64,000 bases of DNA from Diadema setosum (taxonomy: Eukaryota; Echinodermata; Echinoidea; Diadematoida; Diadematidae), in the NCBI RefSeq assembly GCF_964275005.1, contig NC_092699.1:22058333-22122332 (forward strand), in the 5' to 3' direction. The notes under the pieces were generated by a model. That model was not told the DNA's origin and made no database searches. It worked only from the letters and a program-made list of their open reading frames with translations. Each line of letters begins with the position of its first letter. The stretch's first letter is position 1. Below, piece after piece: positions 1 to 12,254 of this stretch. Position numbers and translations under genes: made by a program.

Positions 1-1234
1 CTAACTTGTGGTCTTAGAAGAATATTTTCCTTGATTCACGAAGGATCAATATAGTTCTGAGTAACAAAGAGCAATCTGAGAAGAATTAATGTCGGAGAAA
101 CGTTTGAATACTTGATACGATTATTGATGAATTTTAACTCGTTAGGCTTGATATTGAAAGATGTTGAAAGATGTCGCCCCATTTTCATGCATTTATCATC
201 TATCAAAATAGGACAATTTTAAAGAAAATTTCATGACATTCACAATGTTTCAATAGCAGTGTCATCCATATTATGTGTTTCCAGAAATATTTGCTTTGAC
301 CCATAGCCATGTGACAAAAAGGAGGCGTAACGAGGAAGGCCGATCAGCTTATGCATGGCAATACGCCATTAGCTGGGTTTATTGCCAGTGCAATACAATA
401 GTACTACTAGTGTATTGTGTATTAAATTAAATGCTTTTAAATGCGTTTGACAAAATTAATGGCTATGAATGGAATGGTGCTAAAATACACAATAAATTTA
501 CTAAATGAAAATGAATGGATTTGCTCTGAGCTTGAATGGTAAATAATATGTAACAACAGGTTTGCTCTTTTTTAACTAATTATTCAAATTGCAATCATCC
601 TGAATGGGACCTTTGAATATGAATACAAAAGCATGAGATAAAAGATAAACAGATCTGTAAAGTTTGGGAAAAATGAAGTAGTGTGTCTAAAATGTTTTGA
701 ATGCAATTCATGAGCAATTTTACATGAGACACATTTAGTATTATGGGGATCTTGAAATACTACGTAGGTTACCATGGTCATAGAATGCTCAGATCCAGTT
801 CTGCAGTTTCCATGAGTAGAAATGGACAAAAGTAAGATGTTATTTGGGTTCAACCTCAAACCTATACCTTGATTTAGTGAATGCAGAGATTGCATTTTAT
901 AGATCAGAAAACTTTGAGGGGAAATGAGATATTCCAATCAAAAGTTATGAATTTGTACAATTTTGGTTCATCGTTGTGAAAGTCCATCATTGGATAAGAA
1001 GGCTACAGTTTGTGATGTCACAATATATGAACAATAATAATGATAATAATAAAGGACATTTATATTTCGCAGCTATTATGATAATGTACTCTACTGCACA
1101 ATACAATAAAGTATAGGAAAACTCAGTCGTAAGTCATGGGAATATAATATTCCCATGACTTGCTAATGATACTTTTCATGAAAGTATCTTTTTAACTTTT
1201 TTCTTTGGGCCTGATACTCATCTTGCTGTCACAG
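1..1234. other. non-coding, probable intron left of the TNFR exons
   Basis: AT-rich with no recognisable exon. A 15-bp-arm palindrome lies at 1131-1161, just before the branch point and pyrimidine tract of the first visible exon. A TAA/GATAATAAT stretch near 1032-1052 resembles the end of a LINE or SINE tail. Confidence 0.5.
1131..1161. repeat. perfect 15-bp palindrome with 1-nt centre
   Basis: AAGTCATGGGAATAT is followed, after a single A, by its exact reverse complement. It ends about 30 bases before the putative branch point of the downstream acceptor, so a hairpin here could influence splicing of the first visible TNFR exon. Confidence 0.9.
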
Positions 1235-1279
1235 GGAGAAAAAGTCACACAATCGGTCAAGGTGTTTGACTGCAAATTG
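1235..1279 (+). CDS. TNFR gene, first visible exon
   Basis: A 15-codon exon with a branch-point-like TTTTTAAC, a pyrimidine tract and CAG before it, and a GTATGT donor after it. It starts and ends in phase 0, which fits the next exon. It encodes a short segment with one Cys, probably just after the signal peptide. The short length makes it less certain than the other exons. Confidence 0.5.
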
Positions 1280-4200
1280 GTATGTATTTCCACAAATAGC
1301 TATTCTCCCCTGATAGACCCCTGTCACCATGATGCAGACATCAGGGCACAGTGCTTCTGCTTTGCAGGTAAATTCATCTTGGAATCATTCATTAGTGTAT
1401 TACTACTTTAAGTGAAACTTACCAATAGTTTGTACTTATATAGCATGTGGCAATGCTGCCAGAATAGTTAATGTTTTTTCTTGAACGTGCAATTTTCAAA
1501 TACTTGTAAAAGGCAACTCGAAAGGTTAAGAGAAATTGTACGAAAATGTAAAGGATGTAGAATGTACACAATGTAATGAATTGAATGGTGATGGTGAGGG
1601 GGCATACCTCAACAAAATATATTGGCTAGAGGGGTATCATATAGTGTCATTTTCACTTTTTGCAAAGAAAAAAAGATAATAGATAAATAACAATAATACT
1701 GAAGGGGACAATGATCAGACTTATTAAAAAACAAATTTCTTCTTATAATCTTCCACACGTAAACTGCATGTTGAAAACCATGTGCAAACGTTCACACTTG
1801 TAATCAATACACATACAATGCAGTGTCACAACATAGACACAGCTGTTAGGATTAATGTTTTTTTTTTTCACATAGAGGCATACTCAAAGAATGATTCACT
1901 TTTATTAGCAACCTGAAGTTGTATTAAAGAACCAACCATTTTGTCCAAAAGTTTGACCTAATTTGTTCACCTTCTGTCTGAGTCTGTTTTTGGATTGTTT
2001 TGTTTTTGTTTTTGTTTATTTGTTTGTTGTTGTTGTTTTTGTTTTTTTTTTTTGGGGGGGTGCTATTTCATGAGCAAACACTCTATTTGCATGCAAGTCT
2101 TTTGTTGGTTATGACAGTATATTCCACTGCTCCATGACACATTCACATGGCCACTGATATCACATCTTTGCCTTTTTCACTTCTAGCAAAGAAAGTGCTT
2201 GCGAAGGGATGACAGCCCATCTCTTTTCAACCACTGTAAAGGAAAGATTGGCCATGCTTGTCAAGCAGGGATGTACCAATCAGACAAATGCAGTTTATTG
2301 CAAGAGTAAGTTACAAAAAGTGATCATTTTCATTTGTACCACTGTACAAAGACATCAATTTGTCATGATTTGACTTGTTATATGAATATATCTTCTTTGC
2401 CTTCCAAGCAGGCCTTTTCAACATTACTCTCTTGAGAAGATAATGATTCTATGAAAGCTTTTAGGTGTTACTGTTCTACAATGAATGCTGCATAATTTAC
2501 ACGTGGATTAAGTAGACCATTTTGAATTCATAGCCAGTTTCAGTAGTCTTATCAATTCTTGACAAAACTTCATTTTGCATGCTCAAACTTGTTCGCTAGG
2601 TATTAAATGTCATTGGAATTCTCACAAATTCCACATTGTCAAGAAAAGAAGATAACGTGTACTTTACACTCAATGTTGGCTCATGTTCCTTTCAGTATCT
2701 CCATAGATCTATCACTGCATAGAATACTCAAAGTTATATAGCTTATAAAGCTTCCTCATGATTCTTTTCCCCTATACAGGAGCAAACACCATGTAATTGT
2801 GTTCGCCTAGAAATTGTTTCATTTCTGAATTTTGTTACAGATACTTGTCCTGCTCTTTGTTTTTCTTTCCAAATTAAATTCAGTACATGCAGACCATGTC
2901 CTGAGGGGACATATTCACCAAACTGGAATAACTGCAGCGAGTGCCTGGAATGTCAATCATGTAGGTTTGGTGTAAAGGTAAGATCTTGTACTTGTACATT
3001 GAAATTGTGTCATGTTGTAAAAGAACACACTGGAAATAGTCAATTTGTGACTATATTTATGACTGCATAGTAACTATATACCACAGCCCTGTCGCTGTAC
3101 ATGTGCACGGCATCTGGTCTGGCTAGACTGCATGTAGATTTATGGAGGTGTGGTACAGGGTGTTTGCTGAGTAGATGATACTGATAATGATCACATCAAC
3201 ATCATTTCTTATTGAGATTTGATAACTTTTATTCTCTTGCAGGTTTCTTGAATTGCCCAATACCAGTATCAATCAGTGCTTTCTGAAGTGTATCAATTAG
3301 ATAATATGCATGTGATTAAACCCACATCACACATACATGTTAAGGCAGGATGAGCCAAATACTTGAAATAAATAATGTGCTGTGCATGTACATTATGCTG
3401 ACAAAACTTAACATTAAAATACTAAAATACTGATAGCGTTACTTCACATAATTACCAAGACTTGTGTTACTTTGTTGCTCATCCAACTTGCATGGTTAGT
3501 AAGTTTGTAATATTTGCATACAGGTATGTGATTCACATTTGCTAGCCAAGTATCTGATCTGTGGCAGTTGCTTCATGGTTGCAGCGATATCATAGTCCAC
3601 AATCTTTTTTTTTTTTCCTTCTTTTTTTTTTTTTTGGGGGGGGGGGGGATGTGACACGATGTGGGCTCTATCTTTTGATGGGGCTGTATCTCTGTGAATT
3701 TTGCAGGTCAACTGATAGTTTAGGAAATTAAAGGGGAGTTCACCCCAAATAAATTGTTATGTAACCTCTTCTGCCACTGTACATGCTCCAAAGCAGAGTT
3801 TGTTTGAGGAAGTTTGAGCATTGGCTTGTAATGAGTCAATCTAAAGTTCACTTTTCCTTTCATATATAACAGCAAAATTGCACAGCAGAAAGAGATACAG
3901 ATTGTTGGGATGAAGAACCTTCATCAACATCTACTTTTGGTGTGACATCTGACAAGTCAGGTATATCTGTTGTGTGTCTTTATTCCTTATGCGTGAATTG
4001 TATGTCGTTCTTTGTTGTTGTTATTGTTTGAAACTATTGTGTCTCAAAATATTCTGTTGTCATGACAATGAGAGTAATTAGCATGTATGCCCAATAAACA
4101 AAGAAACTTGGGTCAGTTGTTTTGCATGATTACAAGTATTTGAAATACACGAAATGTATGAACCGAGCTATTTGGGTTTCAATTTTGTATGCAAATTAAT

Positions 4201-7200
4201 TTGATATTCTTGGTACAATGAATGATGATATTACTTGTTGTTGTTACTTGTATTTACTTGTAGTCTGTCCTGTTTTGGTTCTTCTAGACTAGGTAATACA
4301 ACCACACTTTGTAGAAAAGTTATGTATAAATACTAATAGAAAATACAATTAACACACAGCCATAAGGTATTTATGTATTCCAGTTGTAGATCTTTTCAAT
4401 CTAGTAAAGTTTGATCTTTTTTATCGTAGGGGCCTCAGTTTTTCCTTCATCTCAAGTGCCAGTGGGACGTTCTACACTGACACCTAGTCCTGTGCCCGGC
4501 ATGATCTCTTTAAGCTACCCTATTGGCACAAGGAACCATCCTACACCAAGACAAAGTGAAACAGGTTCGCATGATAAAACTTACAGGTTCTAGTTTCCCA
4601 TTTTCACTATTTTAGACCTATGTAAACAACATGAATGCATGTCTGCAACGAGGATATCCATCATGTTACAAAAAGCTGCAACAACAGATGGTAAAGTCTA
4701 GATGGATCAATTTTTGTCTTAGTGTTTGATGGCATTGAACAATGCAAGTGATAGTGGAAAACTTTCAACCAAGAAATTCAAGTGACTTTGCAGGATGAAT
4801 AAATGTCATGGTGTGATGTAGTACAAGATTCATCATTATTATTTCTCACTGAATGCAAAATCTTGTTCCATTGCATGATCAAAGACAAAGCATGATTAAA
4901 GCCTATGCACTGCAGATACATATATCCTTCGAAAGATATCAAGCCCATGGGCGTATTTTTTTTTTATTCATTGCATATGTCATCTTGGAAAGACTTTGTG
5001 ACAAGGAATAGAAATTTGTTTCTGCCACATTGATGTGAATAAACATTGAAAGACAATCTAGTCAAAACAACATATCGATTTTATATATCAGGGTATGTCT
5101 GAAATTCACTTTTTTTCCTTTTTTAAAAATAAATTTAGATATCATGGAGTTAAGGAATACAATGGCTATGGATTTGATATGTACATGTACAGGAGAATTT
5201 TCAATGCATAATTTCTTACAATGATATAAAATCATATTTCCATTGCTCTTCACATGGTGTTTGGGAAGCACCACTGAAACTGAAACTATAATCAGACTAA
5301 TGCAGATTGAGAGACTAGCTTCATGATTGCATATGGTTCACCGTTCTAATATACACACCATGTATTTGTTATCATTGATATGTGTCCATAATACAGGTCA
5401 AACTTCGGCACCCTTCATAAAATGTTCATGTTTTGCTGCTCTGTGATTTTCTCTTCCAGTAATATTCCAGTCAATGTGCTCAGCTGGCAGCAGTCCTCTG
5501 CTGTGGGCTATAGCAGGTTTTTGTGTGGTCATCATTGTTCTGCTCATCATAGTCATTCTGTTTCATGTTGAACAAAGGATGAAAAGAAATGCCAAGAAAC
5601 ATCAACCTGACGGTAAATAATGATAAAAAAAACTGTTATAAGATAAAGTTGTAAAAGGAATGAACATGATACAAGATGGTAGTTGATAATTGAAGTGTAT
5701 TTGAAAATACTACATGTCTTATCATTGGCAACTCAATGAAATCAAGCACGTCAAATGATAGTCATAAATGCCAGATCCTAGTTCTCAGAAAGTTTGACAT
5801 CTCTGTACATAGTACATACATGACAGCAAGTTGTATCAGTCACAGTACTACTGGTACCTGAATTTTTATCTCTAGTTGTTGTGTACAGCATTTGCTGTGT
5901 TCTCTAAATTTAAAAATCCATTATCTTAGTAAATACTTGTGACTTGTGTGATCCTTTTGTTAAAATCCATATATAATATGTCCATTTATCTTGTATCATG
6001 CATGTTTTCATTGCAAGATGTTATTACGAGGTAGCCTCTGATGTTTTCCTTGCACATGTGTATTTGCCAAAAGTTCAAAGAATAGAGACCAATGTACTGT
6101 CTGTAGTTGTCTGCTGCCTTTGGAAATTGTCATTTGGCAAAAACAGAAAGGAGAGAAATCGACACTATTTAGGAAAGACTGTATTATAAAAGTGGTTATT
6201 GACAGTGAAAATCAACAGCTGTTGTTTTATCAACAGACTCTGATTAGTGTGAATTCACATACATGTACACTAGTGTATATCATTATCAAATGAAAGGACC
6301 ATGAACTCAGAATTCACATGGTATCAAGATCAGTTGAATCAGACAAAAATCAAGTGGCTTTGAATTTATGAAAAGTATTGTTATTATTATAGTATGTATC
6401 AGCCTTATACTGTTTGTATGAATTTTTAAAGAAATGTTTCCTACATGTCTACAAAGAGAGGTAAAGATAAGCTTTCCCAGATTTCTTTCCATTCTAGATT
6501 TTTCAAAAAGTAAAGAGACAAATACTTTTAGCTGTTCATAGTATCAAAGATAAGACAAAGATAAGGAAAAATCTGTACAAAGAAAGCAGGGAATGGTAAA
6601 ACAGTCTTTTTAGGGCATGCTTTTTATATTGGAACATTCAATTTGTGAAAACATAATAGCATCTGGTTGATTTCTATTTCCTTTGGCAATGTTGTCCTTC
6701 ATATGCTCCAAATTGGGATATGTTTACTGTTTCATTGTATGCCATATTGTATGTTTTGTATTCCTTGAATAGAGCCTGGTAGAAATGATGGAGCACATTG
6801 TGAGCTGCAAGCAGTCAATGAACAGGAAGAGGCCCAAAGGCTTCATCAATTTGAGGATGCCGAAGATCATGCTGATGAACACCAACATCCACAGACAGCA
6901 GGTGTTGGCATAGTTGGTTGTCAAGTCAACCGCATCATCCAGTCTACTCCACAGGTGCCAAGGGATGAGGCAAAGGATGCTGGAGCAAGGAGAGACTCAC
7001 ATGATTTTGACATTGAGAGACAGGTTGGGTCAAGTGATGTGACCCCGAGGACCGAAGGTCCTTTGTCATCAAGGGGTGCTGCTGGACCAATAGCAGGTGC
7101 TACTACCACCATGTCCCTGGAGGGACGATTCATCAAGAAAGGGAAAGGGAAGAGGAAGAGGGCTTGGAAAGATGACAGAGGGAATAATTACACTCATGTA

Positions 7201-7299
7201 AATGGTAATACCAATAGCAAACACACCAGGTCTGTAGAGATGGGGCCAGAAGTAGTGGAGTTGCTGGATTGCAATGGACAGTGTGAATCCAAGGTATGA
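1235..7299 (+). CDS. TNF-receptor-superfamily membrane receptor (5' partial, 7 exons seen)
   Basis: Joined exons 1235-1279, 2187-2305, 2884-2977, 3873-3960, 4430-4564, 5460-5612 and 6773-7299 give 386 residues in one open frame; every junction has AG/GT borders and matching phase (0,2,0,1,1,1). Seen: Cys-rich ectodomain with a classic TNFR cysteine-rich domain (residues about 57-97: CRPCPEGTYS, then C-x2-C spacings and ending RDTDC), a Ser/Thr/Pro-rich stalk (about 100-160), one transmembrane helix (about 174-195) followed by basic residues, and a 191-residue acidic-then-basic tail. Known: the family binds TNF-like ligands at the cell surface and signals through TRAFs or a death domain. No death domain is visible. 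The CRPCPxGT motif and a tail peptide (MSLEGRF) recall RELT, but this is weak. The signal-peptide exon is missing, so the true start is upstream. The stop overlaps a possible splice donor (AAG|GTATGA), so more exons could follow. Confidence 0.85.
2187..2305 (+). CDS. TNFR gene exon, first Cys-rich segment
   Basis: Acceptor TTCTAG, donor GTAAGT, 119 nt ending in phase 2. In the frame that joins the next exon it reads a Cys-rich peptide ending in GMYQSDKC, typical of the first cysteine-rich repeat of TNF receptors. A second open frame exists but does not join the downstream phase. Confidence 0.72.
2884..2977 (+). CDS. TNFR gene exon, core Cys-rich domain
   Basis: Acceptor ATTCAG after a strong pyrimidine tract, donor GTAAGA. 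Encodes DTCRPCPEGTYS followed by Cys pairs spaced by two residues (SEC, LEC, QSC), the diagnostic TNFR CRD pattern. An alternative acceptor at 2841 would break phase with the preceding exon. Confidence 0.9.
3873..3960 (+). CDS. TNFR gene exon, end of CRD and start of stalk
   Basis: Acceptor ATAACAG, donor GTATAT. Encodes NCTAERDTDC, the end of the cysteine-rich domain with an N-glycosylation sequon (NCT), then a Ser/Thr-rich stretch. Confidence 0.88.
4430..4564 (+). CDS. TNFR gene exon, Ser/Thr/Pro stalk
   Basis: Acceptor ATCGTAG, donor ACAG|GTTCGC (weak but the only one that keeps phase 1). The peptide is rich in Ser, Thr and Pro, as expected for an O-glycosylated juxtamembrane stalk. Confidence 0.8.
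5460..5612 (+). CDS. TNFR gene exon, transmembrane segment
   Basis: Acceptor CTCTTCCAG, donor GTAAAT. It encodes about 22 hydrophobic residues (LLWAIAGFCVVIIVLLIIV core) followed by a basic stop-transfer cluster (RMKRNAKK), giving a type I membrane protein. Confidence 0.9.
6773..7299 (+). CDS. TNFR gene exon, cytoplasmic tail and stop
   Basis: Acceptor TGAATAG. A 175-codon tail: acidic and Gln/His-rich at first, then Gly/Ser/Thr-rich, then a very basic run (KKGKGKRKRAWK), ending in CESKV and TGA. No death domain and no clear PxQxS/T TRAF motif were found by eye. The final AAG|GTATGA could also work as a splice donor. Confidence 0.85.
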
Positions 7300-7436
7300 G
7301 GTTCAATGTCATTAAGCTTCCACATTTGACCATCATCTGCTGTACAATGTCTATAGAGAAGCACTGCATTTCTGGTGTCAGTGGGACTGTCCTTTGTTTT
7401 TTTCAGTCAAACATGTTTTCTTGTCCTTTAAGTTAA

Positions 7437-7834
7437 ATGGATGGTACAATTTCGGTCGAGATGGGGTTTGAGGTTTCCAATGCTTTTTGATGATTTTTTT
7501 TTTTTTTCAGAGTCGGGAAACCTCTTATGAAATATGAAAGAGCATGTAATTCTAAGAGGAATTCAGAGTTTATCTGATGAAAGTTGGTTTTGAAATGGGT
7601 GAGATATCTAAAACAAAGGGAACCCAATAAACGATGGGACCCACCTTTGATTAGGATCCCTCTGTTTACTTTGTTTTTGGATGTCTCAACCATTTCAAAA
7701 ACTGATTTTCATCAAATAAACTTTGAAGTCCTCTTAGAATTGTAGGCTTCTTAACATTTCATAAAGTGGTTTCTAAATATCTCGCAAAAAGTTAAAAGCT
7801 GAATTCTCACCTCAACCATGTATATAACATCCCT
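7437..7834. mobile_element. foldback MITE, TTAA family 2 (old copy)
   Basis: Two long inverted arms (AACCTCTTATGAAATATGAA near 7518 and its diverged complement near 7760) joined by a short centre. It matches the copies at 10226-10598 and 22527-22912. The ends are worn: TTAA is present at the left (7433-7436) and TTTA at the right. It sits just downstream of the TNFR stop, so it may lie in the 3' UTR or next intron. Confidence 0.7.
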
Positions 7835-9233
7835 TTTATGATCTGTTTACATTTTATATGCACTTATGTGGACAGGGAACTCAAGGAGTAAACTGTGATA
7901 AACAGAATGAAGTCTATTTCATACTTGTGTTGCCAATCCCTGCAAAAAAGGAAATTTAAACATTATGCACCATGGTGGCTGTATGGTGCAGAAGGAAAGG
8001 CAGCAGAACCGCACAAAGGATATCTGTTTGCACAGCCAAACTTTGTGACATGTATTATAACAAGCCACAGTTTCCATGGCAAATGATATGCTTGCCAAAT
8101 TTTGCCTTATCTTCACTCAAACTTTTAAAGGAGGCTGATCTTTTTTCTCACTTTTATTTACAGAATATGTAAAATAAATTAAAGAGATACAGCTGTATAT
8201 TGTTCCACCTCCCTGACTCAAATGGAATTCATGTGGGTTGTCTTGTGGTTGTAGTTGTTGTTATTTATTTTTTTTTTTTGCAAAATACAAAGGAGGTATA
8301 TCCATGTTTGTAGAAAAGGATTTCAAACTTATACCCCTCCCCTTTGTCATAACACTCGCCATTTCTTTCCTGTGTAATCCACAGATATTGGTTGGTGTTT
8401 CTGCCATTGTGTGGGTTTGTATGATCAAATAACAATGTTTTATGTTCAATGAAATGAATACATACAAAAAAAAAAACTTTCATTTGAAATCTCCTGAAAT
8501 CATTATCAGCATTTCTTTAAACATTTAGAGGCTGTCTTCGCCTGATAGCGTTGCATGCAGATTGCTCTACTGTAATTAAACTATTTAGGCCATTAATGTT
8601 GTGAAAACTCCTTTGACTGTAATTGGAAAGCAACAGCCTTATCATTATGACTGTTCTCTGACAATCTCGCATATACTGTCTAGCTACCCCTGGCACACAG
8701 TATCGTCCGAGTATCAAGGATGAAAAGCTACACAAAGAAAGAGTCTTATACAGTAAATCTTGCATGTAATGTAACAAAAACAGTATATTGTATGATTTTT
8801 GTGCCAGTAGTAAACCCAAGGTTTGGACAAGAGTTGCTTGATTTTCTCAAATGAAAATGCAAATGTTAGTGCTGAATAGACACAATGTATGACATATTAG
8901 TTTTGAATATTTGCAACTCTTATGGAAAGTCCAAGGACAAAATGTGATACAATAAAACTCACTAAATTCAATCCACAAGGTCCTACAGAAGGACATCATT
9001 TCACTTGAAGTCAAGCTTTTCTGCGGTTAAAATGAGTGATATGCCACTTTGCTTTTATGTTGCATCTAATACATTGTAAATAAAATGGAAATAAAAAAAA
9101 AATAGGGGAAGTCTGACATAGAATTAGAAATTTATAGGATTATAGCTCATCTTTTTACCTGAAATACCTCTACTTTAATACACATATAATTGTACTGGAG
9201 GTGATGATCTTGTCATGTCTTTATATTGACATA
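7835..9233. other. intergenic or 3' UTR, no gene seen
   Basis: AT-rich DNA with short ORFs in all frames and no family match. Several AATAAA-like signals (near 8172, 8951 and 9079) could end the TNFR transcript, but none can be chosen from sequence alone. Confidence 0.4.
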
Positions 9234-9697
9234 CAGTTGAACCTCTCTCATCCGGCCTCCCTTTATCTGGATCTCTCTATTATACGGACGCAATCTCGCC
9301 GTGATTTTTTTTTTTTTTTATAATTACGGGAGGAAAGGGGGATTCCCAACTCAATCTAACAATGGCGACCTACAGTCGACTTTGCCGAGTACAGTTTATT
9401 TTCAAGATCTACTTGATACATATCTTAATAATTATTTAGGTAAATCATTCCAAGAATTTATAAAAGAAAATGATTTCATTCTTGCAAACACGAACCTCTA
9501 TTTTGGGGTCTGTTACTGAGTGTAACAATGAAAAGGTTGCAGTATACACATTACTACATGTGGTACTACAATGGGCTACATCAGTACATGTGTATGTATA
9601 TGTACATGTATAAAGCATCGAGTCTCCCGTATCCGGCCAAATCCCTTATCCGGATGAGCCCCGGTCTCGACTTGTCTGGATACGAGAGGTTCAACTG
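9234..9697. mobile_element. pogo/Tigger-like MITE
   Basis: A 464-bp element with termini CAGTTGAACCTCTC and its inverted complement, flanked by TA on both sides (9232-9233, 9698-9699). Subterminal CGGAT/ATCCGG motifs recur inside. These are the terminal and target features of Tc1/mariner pogo-clade elements. No transposase is encoded, so it is non-autonomous. Confidence 0.85.
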
Positions 9698-10105
9698 TAC
9701 ATACAAATCTTCACTAGATTTTTTGTTTTGAGTTTCTTTGAATGAAATGAAGATAACTTGCATTCTTTCCATTCGATTGTAGTAAATGTAGAACTGAAGT
9801 ATCACACTCTGGAAAGTGACTGGAGAAGCAAAGATATTGATCACAAACATGATGTTCATATATGCTACATATACTTGCACTTTGCAATTCTATAACTGTT
9901 GAATTTCAATTATGAGGAAACTTATGCAATTCTGTGATTTGTTATACACTGTATGAACTCTATTCCAGTCAACTTCAGCATGTACTATGCATGTATTTGT
10001 AATTCATAGACAATGATATGGGCCATTTTTTGGACCTTATGTATGTTCTGAAAGTGATTGATGTGGTTCAAGCAACATAAAGGTGTTAAAAGGCAATCAA
10101 GCGGG

Positions 10106-10225
10106 CATGAATTGGTACATAATTCATTTATATGTCTTTCAAAATGTATTAAATCTTTAAAGGGATGCATGAGTTGGTACATGATTCATTGATATGTCTT
10201 TCAAAATGTGGTATTAAATCTCTAA
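10106..10225. repeat. tandem duplication, about 60-bp unit
   Basis: A unit beginning GCATGAATTGGTACATAATT is repeated once with few changes (10106 and 10166), ending at the left edge of a foldback MITE. It may be a small slippage duplication. Confidence 0.7.
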
Positions 10226-10598
10226 AGTGATGGTGAAGTATTGGCTTAGATGGGGATTCATGTTTTGTAATTAACTCTTTGCAAGATGAGGAGAAACCAG
10301 GAAGTTGAAATACAGAAGGGCATATCATTCTAAGAGGAATCAAAGGTTTATTTGGTGAAAAAACAAAGTAAGACAAAAAGGTTGTAATAAAAGGTGGGAC
10401 TCTTTTTTTTTTTTAAAGCACTTTGGTTTGCATATGTGTATCTCTGCCATTGAACACCAATATTTGTCAATAAACTTCTAATTCCTCTTAGAATTGCATG
10501 CTCTCAAATATTAATATTTCATAAACGTGGTTTCTAATTACTTGCAAAATAACCCTCATGAAACCTGAATCCCATCTCAACCAAACTATAACATCTCT
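10226..10598. mobile_element. foldback MITE, TTAA family 2
   Basis: Inverted arms begin AGTGATGG... and end ...CATCTCT, and align with the 22527-22912 copy, including the internal TTCTAAGAGGAAT-type motif. The flanks read CTAA and TTAG, decayed forms of the TTAA duplication. Confidence 0.7.
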
Positions 10599-11109
10599 TT
10601 AGAGAAAAAAAAAGAAAGTATTCTTTCTATTTTTAGTAGTAAATGTATATGTGTATAGGTCATTGCCAGCTAATTATGCCAAATAAGAGACCAGTACTAC
10701 CTGCAGTGAACCAGGTTTGCTGTGTATTTCAGTATACTATCTAAGTGTGTGGAAATTATGCACAGCATAAAGTGTGTTTGATTATATGTCTATCCAGTAA
10801 CATTTAAAAAAATACCAAATTGTCAGTCATGATTAGCATTCATCTTGTGGTAGTTTCATGTATAGATTAAGATTAAGCACATTCTTCTATACTAACAAAG
10901 ATATATATACACTGTAATATGCATTGTTTCGTCAGGATAGTGCTGTTTGCATCAATATTTGCTAGGTGTACTGATGTGCTGAAAATGTTTCAACCATAGT
11001 GGAGAAGAAAACAAACTGCTCTTTACCTTTAATGTGTACAGCAGGTATTCAGTAGATAATACATGGATATATTTTACTAACATTCATATATTTTACTAAC
11101 ATCCATAAT
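10599..11109. other. no gene or named repeat seen
   Basis: AT-rich spacer; short open frames only. Nothing supported. Confidence 0.4.
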
Positions 11110-11435
11110 CATTATTATCACTGTATAAATGAATATGAGGTATATATTGTATATAGTGAAGTAACGGAATTTATAAGTTTGAAATGATATAAGCATCTTC
11201 CATTGATAGTTTCAAAAAGAATCTCAAGACGTATATTTTTAATTTGAATTGACAATATTGTATGCCTGTATGTAATGTATGTGTACGTATATATTGTTTG
11301 TTGGTTTATTGTCTTATTATTTTCTGTGATACTGTTGTAACGTGACACAATATGTACTCTGTTCTATAGCGCCTTGAGTATCTTTTTTAGGTAGAAATGT
11401 GCGCTCTACAAGAGTCTCGCTATTATTATTAAAAC
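11110..11435 (+). mobile_element. LINE/SINE 3' tail (fragment)
   Basis: Ends with the phrase ATAGCGCCTTGAGTATC, then AAATGTGCGCTCTACAAGAG, then TATTATTATTAAAA. This GCGC-TTGAG ... (TTA)n layout is typical of 3' ends of L2/CR1-like LINEs and their SINEs. The left boundary is uncertain. Confidence 0.5.
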
Positions 11436-11484
11436 AGCAAGTCTCACCTCTGAAGGCAAACAATAAAAATAGTTATTGCTTTAA

Positions 11485-12043
11485 AGGACAAGTTCACCTT
11501 CATTAACATAAGGATTGAGAGAATGCAGCAATATTAGTAGAACACATCAGAGAAAGTTTGAGGAAAATTGGACAATCGATGCAAAAGTTATGAATTTTTA
11601 AAACTTTTGTGTTGGAACCGCTGGATGAGGAGACTACTAAGGCTCGTGATGTCATACGAGTACAACAGTATAAAGAAAATGTAAAGAAAATTCAACATAT
11701 TTTCACTTTTTTCGCATAATAAAAGAGCACTTGGCTTGCCTCTTTCTAAAGGCAATGGGAATAATATTACCCATAACCTATGTCAGTATACGAGTCAAGG
11801 GAATGTGTACTTTTTTCAAAAGATGAAATTTTGTGAAATTCTCTTTATATTTTTCTTATATTGTTGTACGCATGTGACATCATACACGGCAGTAGTCTTC
11901 TCATCCAGCGGTGACTGCACAAAAACTTCAAAAATTCATAACTTTTGAACGATTGTCCGATTTTCCTCAAACTTTCAATGATGTGTTCTACTAATATTGC
12001 TACATTCTCTCAATCCTTATGTTAATGAAGGTGAACTTGTCCT
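11485..12043. mobile_element. foldback MITE, TTAA family 1
   Basis: 559 bp with very long inverted arms: AGGACAAGTTCACCTTCATT at the left and its complement at the right. Flanked by TTAA on both sides (11481-11484, 12044-12047). Its length and arms match the 558-bp copy at 46298-46855. TTAA duplication and AGG termini fit the Kolobok or piggyBac superfamilies. No coding capacity. Confidence 0.88.
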
Positions 12044-12254
12044 TTAAGAATGCCATAGGTGCATTACGCAAAACAAGCTTCATTCGTATGTACAGTATTT
12101 CAAGAGTCACCCAACACACGCGTATGAATGCCAGGAAAATTTCACATCCACTTGATTTGTGTGTTGATTGTATTCATGACAACTCCAAAGTCTTTCAATT
12201 TTGATACACCTCTCAGCCTTCTTGATTGCAAATGCAAGTAATTCTATGCAGTCA

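Noticed and set aside
1178-1279. A signal-peptide-like reading from an ATG at 1178 into the first visible TNFR exon
   Set aside because: A stop codon interrupts it, and the hydrophobic stretch is simply what a pyrimidine tract translates into; TTTTTAAC plus the tract plus CAG is a normal 3' splice site.
2841-2883. Earlier acceptor for the TNFR core exon
   Set aside because: It would need a preceding exon ending in phase 1; the 2187-2305 exon ends in phase 2 and fits the acceptor at 2884.
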